DNA from: Bacteroidales bacterium
Lineage (GTDB): Bacteria > Bacteroidota > Bacteroidia > Bacteroidales > UBA932
NCBI GenBank assembly: GCA_017427385.1
Contig: JAFRSW010000019.1
Span: forward strand, 1 to 64,000
Direction: 5' to 3'
DNA length: 64,000 nucleotides
Made by a program: the position numbers and the translations under genes. The notes below the pieces were generated by a model. That model searched no databases. It worked only from the letters and a program-made list of their open reading frames with translations, and was not told the DNA's origin. Positions within the stretch are counted from its first letter, which is position 1. The number at the start of each line of letters is the position of its first letter. Shown here piece by piece: positions 1-7,998 of the stretch.

Positions 1-6
1 AAAAAG

Positions 7-78
<72 letters not shown>

Positions 79-86
79 TTTTTTTG

Positions 87-158
87 AGCGGGGTAGGAGA
101 ATCGAACTCCCATTTCCAGCTTGGAAGGCTGGCATAATAGCCATTATACGAACCCCGC
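87..158 (-). tRNA. tRNA-Gly (anticodon TCC)
   Basis: The minus strand has acceptor GCGGGGT/ACCCCGC, anticodon stem CCAGC/GCTGG with loop CTTCCAA, and T-loop TTCGATT. It lies eight bases from the Thr-GGT gene and is probably co-transcribed with it. Confidence 0.95.
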
Positions 159-195
159 TATTAAGGGAGGAAGACTCTGCTTCCGCTCTAATGCG

Positions 196-275
196 TGGGA
201 GGAGGTGGACTCGAACCACCGAACCCGAAGGAGCGGATTTACAGTCCGCCGCAATTGCCGCTATGCGATCCTCCC
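196..275 (-). tRNA. tRNA-Tyr (anticodon GTA)
   Basis: The minus strand has acceptor GGGAGGA/TCCTCCC, anticodon stem GCGGA/TCCGC with loop CTGTAAA, and the long variable arm expected of bacterial tRNA-Tyr. It is the second gene of the cluster. Confidence 0.95.
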
Positions 276-309
276 AAGTGGTGCCTGATATTTTTCAGGG
301 CCAGTTTTG

Positions 310-383
310 AGCCGATAGGGGGATTCGAACCCTCGACCCCGAGATTACAAATCACGTGCTCTGGCCAACTGAGCTATATCGGC
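310..383 (-). tRNA. tRNA-Thr (anticodon TGT)
   Basis: The minus strand has acceptor GCCGATA/TATCGGC and anticodon loop TTTGTAA. The anticodon stem CGTGA/TCTCG carries a U-U mismatch at its middle pair, and the T-stem GAGGG/CCCCC carries an A-C mismatch, so the fold is weaker than that of its neighbours. It is the first tRNA of the cluster. Confidence 0.93.
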
Positions 384-414
384 GGTATTTCAAGCCTTTT
401 TTACAAAAGGACTG

Positions 415-422
415 CAAAGATA
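415..422 (-). promoter_or_regulatory. Promoter -7 box of the tRNA cluster
   Basis: TATCTTTG on the minus strand matches the Bacteroidota consensus TAnnTTTG. It lies about 31 bases before the first tRNA, within the 12 bases that follow the dxs stop codon, so the cluster appears to have its own promoter at the dxs 3' end. Confidence 0.7.
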
Positions 423-426
423 GGGA

Positions 427-2301
427 TTATTTGCGATTCTCCAAAAAATTTTCAATCTTTTTCGTCACAGATTTTTCATCCATTCCGCAAAGGACCCACT
501 CTTCGTCTTTGCTCGCATGCCGCACGAATTCATCCGGAATGCCTATTCCTTCCACCGTAGGTGCGTTTTCTGTGCCTGCGAGTTCCTCGGCAACCGCTCC
601 GTAGAGCCCGCCCTTGAGGCTTCCGTCTTCGAGGGTGATGATGTGGGAATACTGCCCTGCAATCTTTGCGAGCATCTCTGTATCAAGGGGTTTGATGAAC
701 CGGAAGTTGTAAACACCCACATCTTCGCCGTACTTTTCCGCAATCTTCATGGCCTTGGAAGTAACGGGCCCGGAGCAGACTAGCGCGAGTTTCTTTCCCG
801 CCTTGAGTTCCACCGCTTTGCCGGCAGGGAGTATCTCATAGGGGGCGTCTTTCCACTGCACGCCTTCCCCGCACCCGCGCGGATACCTTATAATATATGG
901 TCCGTGCTCGGTGTTCAGGGCGGAGTACATAAGCTGTTTCAGCTCGGTTTCGTCCTTGGGCGATGCGATGATTGTGCCGGGCACCGTGCGCAGTGCGGCG
1001 ATGTCGAAGCAGCCGTGGTGCGTTGCGCCGTCTTCACCCACGAGTCCTGCGCGGTCGAAGCAGAGTACTACCGGCAGATGCTGTAGGGCCACGTCGTGAA
1101 TTATCTGGTCGTAGGCGCGCTGTGCGAAACTGGAGTAGATGTTGCAGAACGGGCGCATCCCTCCGGCGGCCAGGCCGGCGGAGAAAGTAACGGCGTGCTC
1201 TTCCTCTATTCCCACGTCGAAGAACCTGCCGGGGAAGGCCGCTGCGAACTTGCTCATGCCGCAGCCGCTGGCCATGGCGGGGGTGATGCCCACTACGCGC
1301 TCATCCTTTTCCGCGAGTTCGCAGAGCACCTGCCCGAACACATCCTGATATCTGTCTGCCGGGTAGGGGCCGTTCAGGCGCTTGCCGGTTTCGGGATCGA
1401 ACCTGCCGGGGGCATGCCAGGTGTAGGGATCCGCCTCGGAAGCGGGGAAGCCCTTTCCTTTCACCGTGTGGCAATGAAGCACGCGAGGTCCGGAGATGTT
1501 CTTTATCCGGATGAGAGTGTTTATGACCTGCTCTATGTTGTTGCCGTCGATGGGGCCGAAATAGCGGAATCCGAGGGCCTCGAATAGGTCTCCTCCCGTC
1601 TTCTTCACCATCCAGCTCTTTAGACTGCGCCACCAGCGCTGGATCGCGGCACGCAGGCCTCTCTCGCCCAGGGCGTTCCAGACCTTGTTCTTGAAGGCGT
1701 TGTAGCGTTGGGATGTGGTGACTCTCAGCAGATAGTTGTGCAGGCCGCCGAGGTTATGGTCGATGGAGATTTCGTTGTCGTTGAGTATCACCAGCAGGTC
1801 CGCCTTGGCCGCTCCGGCGTTGTTGATGCCCTCGAAGGCGAGGCCTCCGGTAAGGGCTCCGTCACCTATCAGGGCGGTCACTTTCTCTTTGCGCCCCTGT
1901 ATCCTGGCGGCTTCAGCGAGGCCGAGCGCTGCCGATACCGAGGTGGAGGAATGCCCCGCGCCGAAGCTGTCGTAGGGGCTTTCGTCCATACGCGGGAATC
2001 CGCTGATGCCACCGGCCTTGCGAAGGGTCCTGAATGCCTCCCGGCGGCCGGTAAGTATCTTGTGGGCATAGGCCTGATGCCCCACGTCGAAGACTATCTT
2101 GTCTTCCGGGGCGTCGAACACGTAGTGCCATCCCACGATCAGTTCCACTGCGCCCAGGCTCGATCCGAGATGCCCCGGATTGGTGGAGCAGACCTCGATT
2201 ATGTAGTGCCGTATCTCCGCGCACAGTTGCTTCAGCTGATTCACGCTGAGGCCCTTGATGTCGGCGGGGGAATTGATGGTATCTAACAGAGGATAGTTCA
2301 T
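427..2301 (-). CDS. dxs: 1-deoxy-D-xylulose-5-phosphate synthase
   Basis: This enzyme makes 1-deoxy-D-xylulose 5-phosphate from pyruvate and glyceraldehyde-3-phosphate using thiamine diphosphate, the first step of the MEP isoprenoid pathway and a source for thiamine and pyridoxal. At 624 residues it is full length. Visible family features are the NPGHLGSSLG segment near residue 41, FDVGHQAYAHK near 71, the ThDP/Mg site IGDGALTGG at about 145-153 with the downstream ILNDNEIS asparagine, the GIEEEHAV segment with the catalytic Glu, and the DRAGLVGEDGATHHG segment. Its ATG overlaps the stop of the upstream MFS gene by four bases (ATGA), so it is probably translationally coupled and the last gene of an ssb-MFS-MFS-dxs unit. 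The product class is certain; the link with the transporters is only positional. Confidence 0.97.
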   Translation of the reverse strand: MNYPLLDTINSPADIKGLSVNQLKQLCAEIRHYIIEVCSTNPGHLGSSLGAVELIVGWHYVFDAPEDKIVFDVGHQAYAHKILTGRREAFRTLRKAGGISGFPRMDESPYDSFGAGHSSTSVSAALGLAEAARIQGRKEKVTALIGDGALTGGLAFEGINNAGAAKADLLVILNDNEISIDHNLGGLHNYLLRVTTSQRYNAFKNKVWNALGERGLRAAIQRWWRSLKSWMVKKTGGDLFEALGFRYFGPIDGNNIEQVINTLIRIKNISGPRVLHCHTVKGKGFPASEADPYTWHAPGRFDPETGKRLNGPYPADRYQDVFGQVLCELAEKDERVVGITPAMASGCGMSKFAAAFPGRFFDVGIEEEHAVTFSAGLAAGGMRPFCNIYSSFAQRAYDQIIHDVALQHLPVVLCFDRAGLVGEDGATHHGCFDIAALRTVPGTIIASPKDETELKQLMYSALNTEHGPYIIRYPRGCGEGVQWKDAPYEILPAGKAVELKAGKKLALVCSGPVTSKAMKIAEKYGEDVGVYNFRFIKPLDTEMLAKIAGQYSHIITLEDGSLKGGLYGAVAEELAGTENAPTVEGIGIPDEFVRHASKDEEWVLCGMDEKSVTKKIENFLENRK

Positions 2302-3656
2302 GCCAGTTTGATTCTATGAAGGATGGCGGATGTGGCCAGGGCCACGATGCATACGCCGACGAACATCAGTTCTACGTGCACCGGGCCGTTGCCGATGGCG
2401 GCTTTGCCCAGGATTACGCCAGCCAGCATCTTGAACAGCATCAGACCCAGGTTCTGTATCCAGTAGATGAGCGAGTATGCGGTGCCGAGCACTTTATCGG
2501 GAACGATTTTCGGCACGGACGGCCACATGGCGGCGGGTACCAGCGAGTAGCCGAATCCCAGGAATACCATGCTCAGGTAGCCCCAGAAGGGCACACCTGC
2601 CGGCGCGAACGCCAGCAGAAGATGGGCGATGAGGGCCAGTACGGCGCCACCGAGCATCCAGCGTGTGGCATGCCCAAGCTTGTCGACCAGGATGCCGAAC
2701 AGGGGTGCGAATATGACCGTAGCGAACGGCAGCATGCTGACCATCCAGCTGGCTGCTTCCGCGGGTACGTCGAAGCGAGGCACCAGTATGGCACCGGCGA
2801 ATTTCTTGAAAGCTATTATGCTGCTGTAGAAAAATACGCAGAGCAGGGAAATGAGGATGAAGCGCTTGTTGGTGAGTATCTTACCCACGTCGGCGAGGCG
2901 GAAGCCTTCGCTTTTGTCATCGGTGCGTCCGGAAGGGAATCGCTTCGCGTCTAGCGCTACGAAAACCGCCCAGAGTATGCATCCCAGAAGAAGCAGCCCC
3001 AGGCCCAGTATGGCCGGGCGGGCCGTTTGGGCCAGCGTCAGAACGCCACCCCCGTCTGTCATAGCGAGGAGGCCATTGCCTTCTTCTGTCATTCCGAGGA
3101 GGCCGTCGGCCGACGAAGGAACCTGCGGCACCAGCCTCGGTGCCATTACCAGCGCGAAGGCCGTTCCCAGCCTGGCGATCGCCAACTGCAGGCCCATCGC
3201 GAAGGCCATAGGGCCATCCTTGAACCACCGGGCGATGCTGCGTGTGACAGCCACTCCGGCTATCTCGCTGCCCAGGCCGAACAGCATGCATCCTGCGTAA
3301 GCAATGGCGAGGGAGCGCTTTGGCGGCAGCCCTGCGGTGATGGCCCATAGCACCAGTGCGGCGCCCGCGGTCATCATCCCCACGAAAATGGATCCGGTGA
3401 TGCGCACTCCCCACTTGTCGAGGAGCATCCCGCAGACAATCAGTCCGCCGAAAACGCACAGCACCGAGTAGCCGCTGGTGTAGAGCCCGTACCCTGCAGC
3501 GTCCCATCCCAGCTGTGTGAGGGACGGGTCGCTGAAAAGGTGCGATATGCTCGAGAACATATCGTCGAAGAAGTACGAGCCGAACATGGGCACCACCAGA
3601 CAGGCGAGTGCCACCCACGGCAAAATCCTATTTGATATTCGGCATTTCGAGCCCAT
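2298..3656 (-). CDS. MFS transporter (second of a tandem pair)
   Basis: This is a 452-residue inner-membrane carrier of the major facilitator superfamily with about twelve hydrophobic segments and a typical loop-2 motif (LDKWGVRITG). Its substrate cannot be read from sequence. I chose the ATG at 3656, which overlaps the upstream gene by 29 bases and begins MGSKCRISNR; an upstream ATG at 3716 would add 20 residues but overlap by 89 bases. It resembles the preceding MFS gene in layout and in segments such as YSLVPAAMWPSVPKI, so the two look like an old tandem duplication. Residues about 178-201 hold a low-complexity repeat (GLLGMTE / GLLAMTD) encoded by two tandem copies of an interspersed repeat, apparently inserted in an external loop. 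Confidence 0.85.
   Translation of the reverse strand: MGSKCRISNRILPWVALACLVVPMFGSYFFDDMFSSISHLFSDPSLTQLGWDAAGYGLYTSGYSVLCVFGGLIVCGMLLDKWGVRITGSIFVGMMTAGAALVLWAITAGLPPKRSLAIAYAGCMLFGLGSEIAGVAVTRSIARWFKDGPMAFAMGLQLAIARLGTAFALVMAPRLVPQVPSSADGLLGMTEEGNGLLAMTDGGGVLTLAQTARPAILGLGLLLLGCILWAVFVALDAKRFPSGRTDDKSEGFRLADVGKILTNKRFILISLLCVFFYSSIIAFKKFAGAILVPRFDVPAEAASWMVSMLPFATVIFAPLFGILVDKLGHATRWMLGGAVLALIAHLLLAFAPAGVPFWGYLSMVFLGFGYSLVPAAMWPSVPKIVPDKVLGTAYSLIYWIQNLGLMLFKMLAGVILGKAAIGNGPVHVELMFVGVCIVALATSAILHRIKLA
3056..3124. repeat. Interspersed repeat, two tandem variant units inside an MFS gene
   Basis: Two units begin CTGTCATagCGAGGAGGCC and CTGTCATtcCGAGGAGGCC, and the second ends CGACGAAGGAACCT. 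These ends match the 30-base repeats at 45774 and 50241 (CTGTCATTCCGAG ... CGAAGGAATCT) with a different interior. The repeat is read through in frame by the minus-strand MFS gene. Confidence 0.6.
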
Positions 3657-4989
3657 ATCCTTTCTTGCGGTCTTCCGCTTTGAGCAAAATGCTGATAATG
3701 AAAGCGATGACACCAAAGCTGGCGAAGATGATCATGGGCACGGTGTATCCGCCCGTGGCTTTCTCTACATTGCCTATGAGGAGCGGGACTCCCCAGAGGC
3801 CGATGTTCTGTACCCAGAAGATGAGGCAGTATGCGCTGCCCAGCACCTTCTCGTCGATAATCTTAGGCACGCTCGGCCAAAGGGCCGCGGGCACCAGGGA
3901 GAAGCTCACTCCCAGCACGAGTATCAGCACAACTGCAAGGGCGGAGGACTTGACCACAGGAAGCAGGAATGCGAAGCTCAGGTGGCAGACTACCATGATG
4001 ATAGCGCCAACCAGAAGCATGGATGCTCCTTTGCCTTTCTTATCCAGGAACAGGCCAAGGAACGGGGTGAGAACCATCGCGAGTATAGGGAAAACGCTGA
4101 ACAGGCGCGCTGCAAAGTCGTTTTCTACACCAAGAGTCACCTCCAGGTAGTTCGGGGCGAACTTCTGGAAGGGGAATATGCCGCTGTAGTAAAGCACGCA
4201 GAGGATGGAAACGATCCAGAACATCTTGGAGCGGAATACGATGCCAAGGTCCTTGATCTGGAACTCGTCGGCCTTGGAGGTATCGCTCTGGCCGACTTCC
4301 TCGAGCTGTCCGTCGAACTTCTTGTCCATGAAAGTGAAGGACGTGAAGGTGATGAGACCGATGCAGAGCAGCAGCGCACCCACGAGGACGGGTGCTCCTA
4401 CGGTATCTACGGCAGCCTTGGAAATTGCGGGCGAGAGCCACATCGCGGCGAAGACACCGAGGCGGGCGATACTCATCTCCACGCCCATGGCCATGGCCAT
4501 CTCCTTGCCCTTGAACCACTTGGCGATGGCTTTGGAGACGGTCGTGCCGCCCATTTCGCAGCCGCAGCCGAAAATCATGAATCCAAGCGTAGCCATCTTA
4601 GCGCTGGCGGGGAAGGAAGTCCACCAGCTGCCCAGCCAGGTGCAGAAGTCTGTGGCTTGGAACCAGTCGCTCACGCCTATGTATTTGATGAAGGCGCCGC
4701 CAACCATGAGGGCTGCCGACAGGATGCCGGTGAAACGCACTCCCATCTTGTCGAGGATGATACCTGCGAAGATGAGGAAGAAACAGAACACGTTAAGGAA
4801 ATATTCGCCGCCGGCGTAGGTGCCGAAGGTGGCGCTGTCCCATCCGCGGACGCTTTCCAGGGTGGATTTAAGCGGAGAGAGGATGTCTGCGAACAGATAC
4901 GCGAAGAACATCATCAGCGCTATCAGTATGAGGGCGCTCCAGCGTGCCAGAGCGCTGTCATTCATCAGTTTTTGGATTTTTTCAGTCAT
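3628..4989 (-). CDS. MFS transporter (first of a tandem pair)
   Basis: This is a 453-residue major facilitator superfamily protein with a short cytoplasmic N-terminus, a first membrane segment near residues 17-37, the LDKMGVRFTG loop motif after segment 2, and a long hydrophilic central loop (about residues 215-240, ending SDTSKADEFQIKDLG) between the two halves. Substrate unknown. It starts twelve bases after the ssb stop and is followed by a paralogous MFS gene and dxs, all on the minus strand, so one transcript is likely. Neither transporter resembles the hexuronate carrier encoded at 45030. Confidence 0.87.
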   Translation of the reverse strand: MTEKIQKLMNDSALARWSALILIALMMFFAYLFADILSPLKSTLESVRGWDSATFGTYAGGEYFLNVFCFFLIFAGIILDKMGVRFTGILSAALMVGGAFIKYIGVSDWFQATDFCTWLGSWWTSFPASAKMATLGFMIFGCGCEMGGTTVSKAIAKWFKGKEMAMAMGVEMSIARLGVFAAMWLSPAISKAAVDTVGAPVLVGALLLCIGLITFTSFTFMDKKFDGQLEEVGQSDTSKADEFQIKDLGIVFRSKMFWIVSILCVLYYSGIFPFQKFAPNYLEVTLGVENDFAARLFSVFPILAMVLTPFLGLFLDKKGKGASMLLVGAIIMVVCHLSFAFLLPVVKSSALAVVLILVLGVSFSLVPAALWPSVPKIIDEKVLGSAYCLIFWVQNIGLWGVPLLIGNVEKATGGYTVPMIIFASFGVIAFIISILLKAEDRKKGYGLEMPNIK

Positions 4990-5001
4990 GATTCGAATAC
5001 A

Positions 5002-5508
5002 CTAGAACGGAAGATCATCGGAGGGATCACCGCCGAAGCCCGCGGGGGCCTCAGGCTGCACGGGTGCCGCTGGCTGTACGGGCTCGGCCTGGACGGGAGG
5101 TGCCGGCTGGCCGTACTGAGGCTGGCTGTACTGCTGGCGTGGCTGTGCGCCCTCTTCGTCCGGACGGCGGCTAAGGAGTTGGATATTGTCCGCAACCACC
5201 TCAGTGGTGTACTTCTGAACTCCTGCCTGGTCTGTGTACTGACGGGTGCGAAGCCTGCCTTCCACGTAAATCATGGTTCCTTTGTGTATGAATTTCTCTG
5301 CAAGGTCTGCGGAATTGCGCCAAGCAACGATGTTGTGCCATTCCGTATTTTCTCTGGTCTCTCCGCTGCGGTCTCTATATCTCTCAGTGGTTGCAAGTGT
5401 GAATGTGGCTACTTTACTGCCGGGGCCACCTCCGGAATTTCCATCAAGGTAACGTACATTAGGGTCGCGTCCAACGTTACCGATCAGCATAACTTTATTC
5501 AGGCTCAT
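5002..5508 (-). CDS. ssb: Single-stranded DNA-binding protein
   Basis: This is the single-stranded DNA-binding protein used in replication, recombination and repair, acting as a tetramer. It has 168 residues. The OB fold covers about residues 1-110 (MSLNKVMLIGNVGRDP, then EWHNIVAWR, then YVEGRLRTRQY). A Gln/Pro-rich flexible linker (about 118-155) follows, then the acidic tip DPSDDLPF that recruits partner proteins. A Gly-rich insertion (SGGGPGS) sits in the first loop after YLDGN. It lies in line with two MFS genes and dxs downstream. A plausible promoter box (TACCTTGC, a weak match) lies just upstream on the minus strand. Confidence 0.97.
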   Translation of the reverse strand: MSLNKVMLIGNVGRDPNVRYLDGNSGGGPGSKVATFTLATTERYRDRSGETRENTEWHNIVAWRNSADLAEKFIHKGTMIYVEGRLRTRQYTDQAGVQKYTTEVVADNIQLLSRRPDEEGAQPRQQYSQPQYGQPAPPVQAEPVQPAAPVQPEAPAGFGGDPSDDLPF

Positions 5509-5548
5509 ATCTCAAAAATTTAGGATTCGCAAGGTACGAAAAAAGAAT

Positions 5549-6268
5549 CTAAAAACCAACGGAAACCGGGCATCCGGTCATGAGGGGGTAACCGGTCACC
5601 GCCTGGGCCTTGTGCCATTCGGTTCCGGGGATGTATCCGGGGTGGCCGGAGAGGCACGGAGTGCGGTAGTTGGCTTCCAGGATGGCAGGGACCGAGAGCC
5701 CTTCCAGTTCCGGGATGGGGAAGGCGAGGGTATAGATCAGGAGGTCCGCCACGCCTGCAAGGATGGGGAGTTCGGACAGGGGACGGATGCCCGGTTCCCT
5801 GATGCTGCGGTTGCACACCACAACATCGCATCCTGCGGCCCGCGCTGCTGCTGCCGCCGCCTTTCCAGCACCGCCGAATCCGGCCACCAGAACCGTGCTG
5901 CTGGGGCCGAATCCGCGGTCCCGCAGCAATTTCAGGACGCCGAGATAGTCGGAATTATAGCCATGCACCAGCCCGTCGGCCTCCTTGACAGCGATATTGA
6001 TTGCCCCAAGCGAGCGGATGACCTCGGCCGAAGTGTCTGACGACTCGCCGCCGAGCACCCCGCCCTCCGCCACCTTCCGGAACGCCGGCTCCTTAAAAGG
6101 CGTGGTAATGTTAATTGCCTGATACTCAGCCAAGAACTTCTGCCACGACGCCTCAAAATCCGCCCCCTCGATCAGCTCATAAGGCCAGCGTCCGCCATAA
6201 GCTTTGGCAAACACCTGTGGGCTCACCGAATGCCCGATGGGATCTCCGATCAATCCAAACTTTACCAT
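5549..6268 (-). CDS. aroE: Shikimate dehydrogenase
   Basis: This enzyme reduces 3-dehydroshikimate to shikimate with NADPH in aromatic amino acid synthesis. The protein has 239 residues, a compact form of the family. Motifs in order are GDPIGHSVSP at the N-terminus (substrate serines), NITTPFKEPAF with the catalytic Lys, SLGAINIAV, the Rossmann loop GFGGAGKAAAAAA, and CNRS for the nucleotide phosphate. I chose the ATG at 6268 because the homologous N-terminus starts there; the frame stays open far upstream only because it lies antisense to kduD. It is divergent from kduD with 81 bases between. A -7-like box TAACTTCG lies 6-13 bases upstream of the start. Confidence 0.93.
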   Translation of the reverse strand: MVKFGLIGDPIGHSVSPQVFAKAYGGRWPYELIEGADFEASWQKFLAEYQAINITTPFKEPAFRKVAEGGVLGGESSDTSAEVIRSLGAINIAVKEADGLVHGYNSDYLGVLKLLRDRGFGPSSTVLVAGFGGAGKAAAAAARAAGCDVVVCNRSIREPGIRPLSELPILAGVADLLIYTLAFPIPELEGLSVPAILEANYRTPCLSGHPGYIPGTEWHKAQAVTGYPLMTGCPVSVGF

Positions 6269-6294
6269 ACATGGCGAAGTTAGGAAAAATTTGC

Positions 6295-6302
6295 TAATTT
6301 TG
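6295..6302 (+). promoter_or_regulatory. Promoter -7 box for kduD
   Basis: TAATTTTG matches TAnnTTTG and lies 47 bases before the kduD start. The operator palindrome lies downstream of it, where a bound repressor would block elongation. Confidence 0.55.
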
Positions 6303-6316
6303 TATGCTTGGGCATT

Positions 6317-6333
6317 GTGCCCGTGCACGGAAA
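6317..6333. promoter_or_regulatory. Putative LacI-family operator (site 1)
   Basis: CCGTGCACGG at 6321-6330 is a perfect 10-base palindrome; read on the minus strand the extended site is TTTCCGTGCACGGGCAC. The same extended sequence occurs before GH28 and SusC, and the core between the LacI gene and kdgK. It lies 20 bases before the kduD ATG. Confidence 0.8.
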
Positions 6334-6349
6334 CTAAACTACAATCGAT

Positions 6350-7153
6350 ATGAACAATCCATTTTCTCTTGAAGGCAAGAACGCCTGGATTACCGGAGCA
6401 TCCTACGGTATAGGCTTCAACATCGCCAAGGCATTCGTGGCCGCAGGCATCAAGAACATCATTTTCAACGACATAAATGAGGCGGCGCTTCAGCGCGGAC
6501 TCGACAACTACAAGGAGGCGGGCATCTCCAATGTCAAGGGTTATGTCTGCGACGTCACCAAGGAAGACGACGTCAAGGCTCTCGTGGAGACCATCCACAA
6601 GGAAGTAGGCCAGATCGACATCCTTGTGAACAACGCAGGCATCATCAAGCGCATCCCTATGCACGAAATGAAACGTGCCGAATTCCAGGCGGTTATCGAC
6701 GTCGACCTGGTGGCCCCCTTCATCGTCTCCAGCGCAGTCCTTCCCGAGATGATGGAGCGCCGCGAGGGCAAGATCATCAATATCTGCTCGATGATGAGCG
6801 AGCTCGGTCGCGAGACCGTTTCTGCTTATGCAGCAGCGAAGGGTGGCCTCAAAATGCTCACCCGCAACATCTGCTCGGAGTACGGTGAATACAACATCCA
6901 GTGCAACGGCATCGGCCCCGGCTACATCGCAACGCCCCAGACCGCGCCTCTGCGCGAGCGCCAGCCCGACGGCAGCCGTCATCCTTTCGACTCCTTCATC
7001 TGCGCCAAGACCCCGGCAGGCCGCTGGCTCGAACCCGAGGAACTGGGCGGCCCTGCAGTCTTCCTCGCATCGCACGCGTCCGACGCTGTGAACGGACATA
7101 TATTATATGTAGATGGCGGCATCCTCGCCTATATCGGAAAACAGCCTAAATAG
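6350..7153 (+). CDS. kduD: KduD-type SDR (2-dehydro-3-deoxy-D-gluconate 5-dehydrogenase / gluconate 5-dehydrogenase family)
   Basis: In pectin pathways this enzyme reduces 3-deoxy-D-glycero-2,5-hexodiulosonate to 2-keto-3-deoxygluconate (KDG) in the cytoplasm. The 267-residue protein is a classical short-chain dehydrogenase: cofactor loop TGASYGIG at 15-22, NNAG at 94-97, a catalytic Ser in CSMMSELG, and YAAAK with Tyr160/Lys164. It is followed one base later by kduI, which makes its substrate; that is why I prefer the KduD role over gluconate 5-dehydrogenase, which has the same fold. Its promoter region carries operator site 1, so it is probably the first gene of the pectin transcript and under control of the LacI-type regulator. 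Confidence 0.88.
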   Translation: MNNPFSLEGKNAWITGASYGIGFNIAKAFVAAGIKNIIFNDINEAALQRGLDNYKEAGISNVKGYVCDVTKEDDVKALVETIHKEVGQIDILVNNAGIIKRIPMHEMKRAEFQAVIDVDLVAPFIVSSAVLPEMMERREGKIINICSMMSELGRETVSAYAAAKGGLKMLTRNICSEYGEYNIQCNGIGPGYIATPQTAPLRERQPDGSRHPFDSFICAKTPAGRWLEPEELGGPAVFLASHASDAVNGHILYVDGGILAYIGKQPK

Positions 7154-7154
7154 C

Positions 7155-7997
7155 ATGAAACTGAATTGCACTGTACGCCAGGCATCGAGCAACGTGGATG
7201 CCAAGCACTACGACACCGAACGCATCAGGAAGGAGTACCTGGTGCAGAACCTGATGGTGGCGGATGAAATCAATATGGTCTACTCCATGTTCGACCGCAT
7301 CATCGCCGGCGGAGCCGTTCCCGTGAAGGAAGACCTCCTGCTGAGCGCTCCGGAGATTCTCCGCGCCGATTTCTTCACCCAGCGCCGCGAGCTCGGCATC
7401 ATCAACGTGGGTGGACCCGGCACCGTGCAGGTGGGGAAAGATGAATACCATCTCGAGTACAAGGAAGCCATCTACGTAGGCCGCGGCAACCGCCACGTCA
7501 CTTTCAAGAGCGACAGCGCCGAAAAGCCCGCGCACTTTTACTTCTGCTCCGCCACCGCCCATAGGGAGACCGGAGTGAAGAAGGTGAGCAAGAAGGATGC
7601 TGTGGTGATGCATCTCGGAAGCCTTGAAGAGAGCAACGAACGCACCATCAACCGCCTGCTGGTGAAGGAAGTGGTGCCCTGCTGCCAGTTGCAGATGGGT
7701 ATGACCGAACTCGCCCCGGGCAGCACCTGGAACACCATGCCCGCCCATACCCACGACCGTCGCATGGAAGTCTACTTCTACTTCGAGGTGCCGGACGGCG
7801 CTGCGGTGTGCCACTTCATGGGCGAGCCCCAGGAGACACGCCACATTTGGATGCACAACGAAGAGGCGGTCATCTCGCCCCAGTGGAGCATCCATTCCGC
7901 CTGTGCTACCCGCAACTACACCTTCATCTGGGGCATGTGCGGTGAGAACGACGACTATAACGATATGGACTGGTGCAAGACCGAAGAATTGAAGTAA
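7155..7997 (+). CDS. kduI: 5-dehydro-4-deoxy-D-glucuronate isomerase
   Basis: KduI isomerises 5-keto-4-deoxyuronate, which forms spontaneously from the unsaturated uronates released by pectate lyase and GH105, to the KduD substrate. The 280-residue bicupin carries the metal ligands in AHTHDRRMEVYFYF (His198, His200, Glu205) and SIHSAC (His247). I set the start at 7155 (MKLNCTVRQAS), one base after the kduD stop; an upstream in-frame ATG at 7113 would overlap kduD by 41 bases and adds no family sequence. The tight spacing indicates coupling with kduD. Confidence 0.95.
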   Translation: MKLNCTVRQASSNVDAKHYDTERIRKEYLVQNLMVADEINMVYSMFDRIIAGGAVPVKEDLLLSAPEILRADFFTQRRELGIINVGGPGTVQVGKDEYHLEYKEAIYVGRGNRHVTFKSDSAEKPAHFYFCSATAHRETGVKKVSKKDAVVMHLGSLEESNERTINRLLVKEVVPCCQLQMGMTELAPGSTWNTMPAHTHDRRMEVYFYFEVPDGAAVCHFMGEPQETRHIWMHNEEAVISPQWSIHSACATRNYTFIWGMCGENDDYNDMDWCKTEELK

Positions 7998-7998
7998 G

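Noticed and set aside
3517-5523. 668-codon plus-strand frame across ssb and an MFS gene
   Set aside because: It is antisense to ssb and the transporter, both well supported; its product is His/Glu-rich without a domain.
6311-6323. GGGCATTG before kduD as a copy of the palindromic insert family
   Set aside because: It lacks the partner half GCAAAGGGCC and lies in the leader; the resemblance is short enough to be chance.
6269-7099. N-terminal extension of aroE antisense to kduD
   Set aside because: The AroE fold starts at MVKFGLIGDPIG; the extension is antisense to a conserved SDR.
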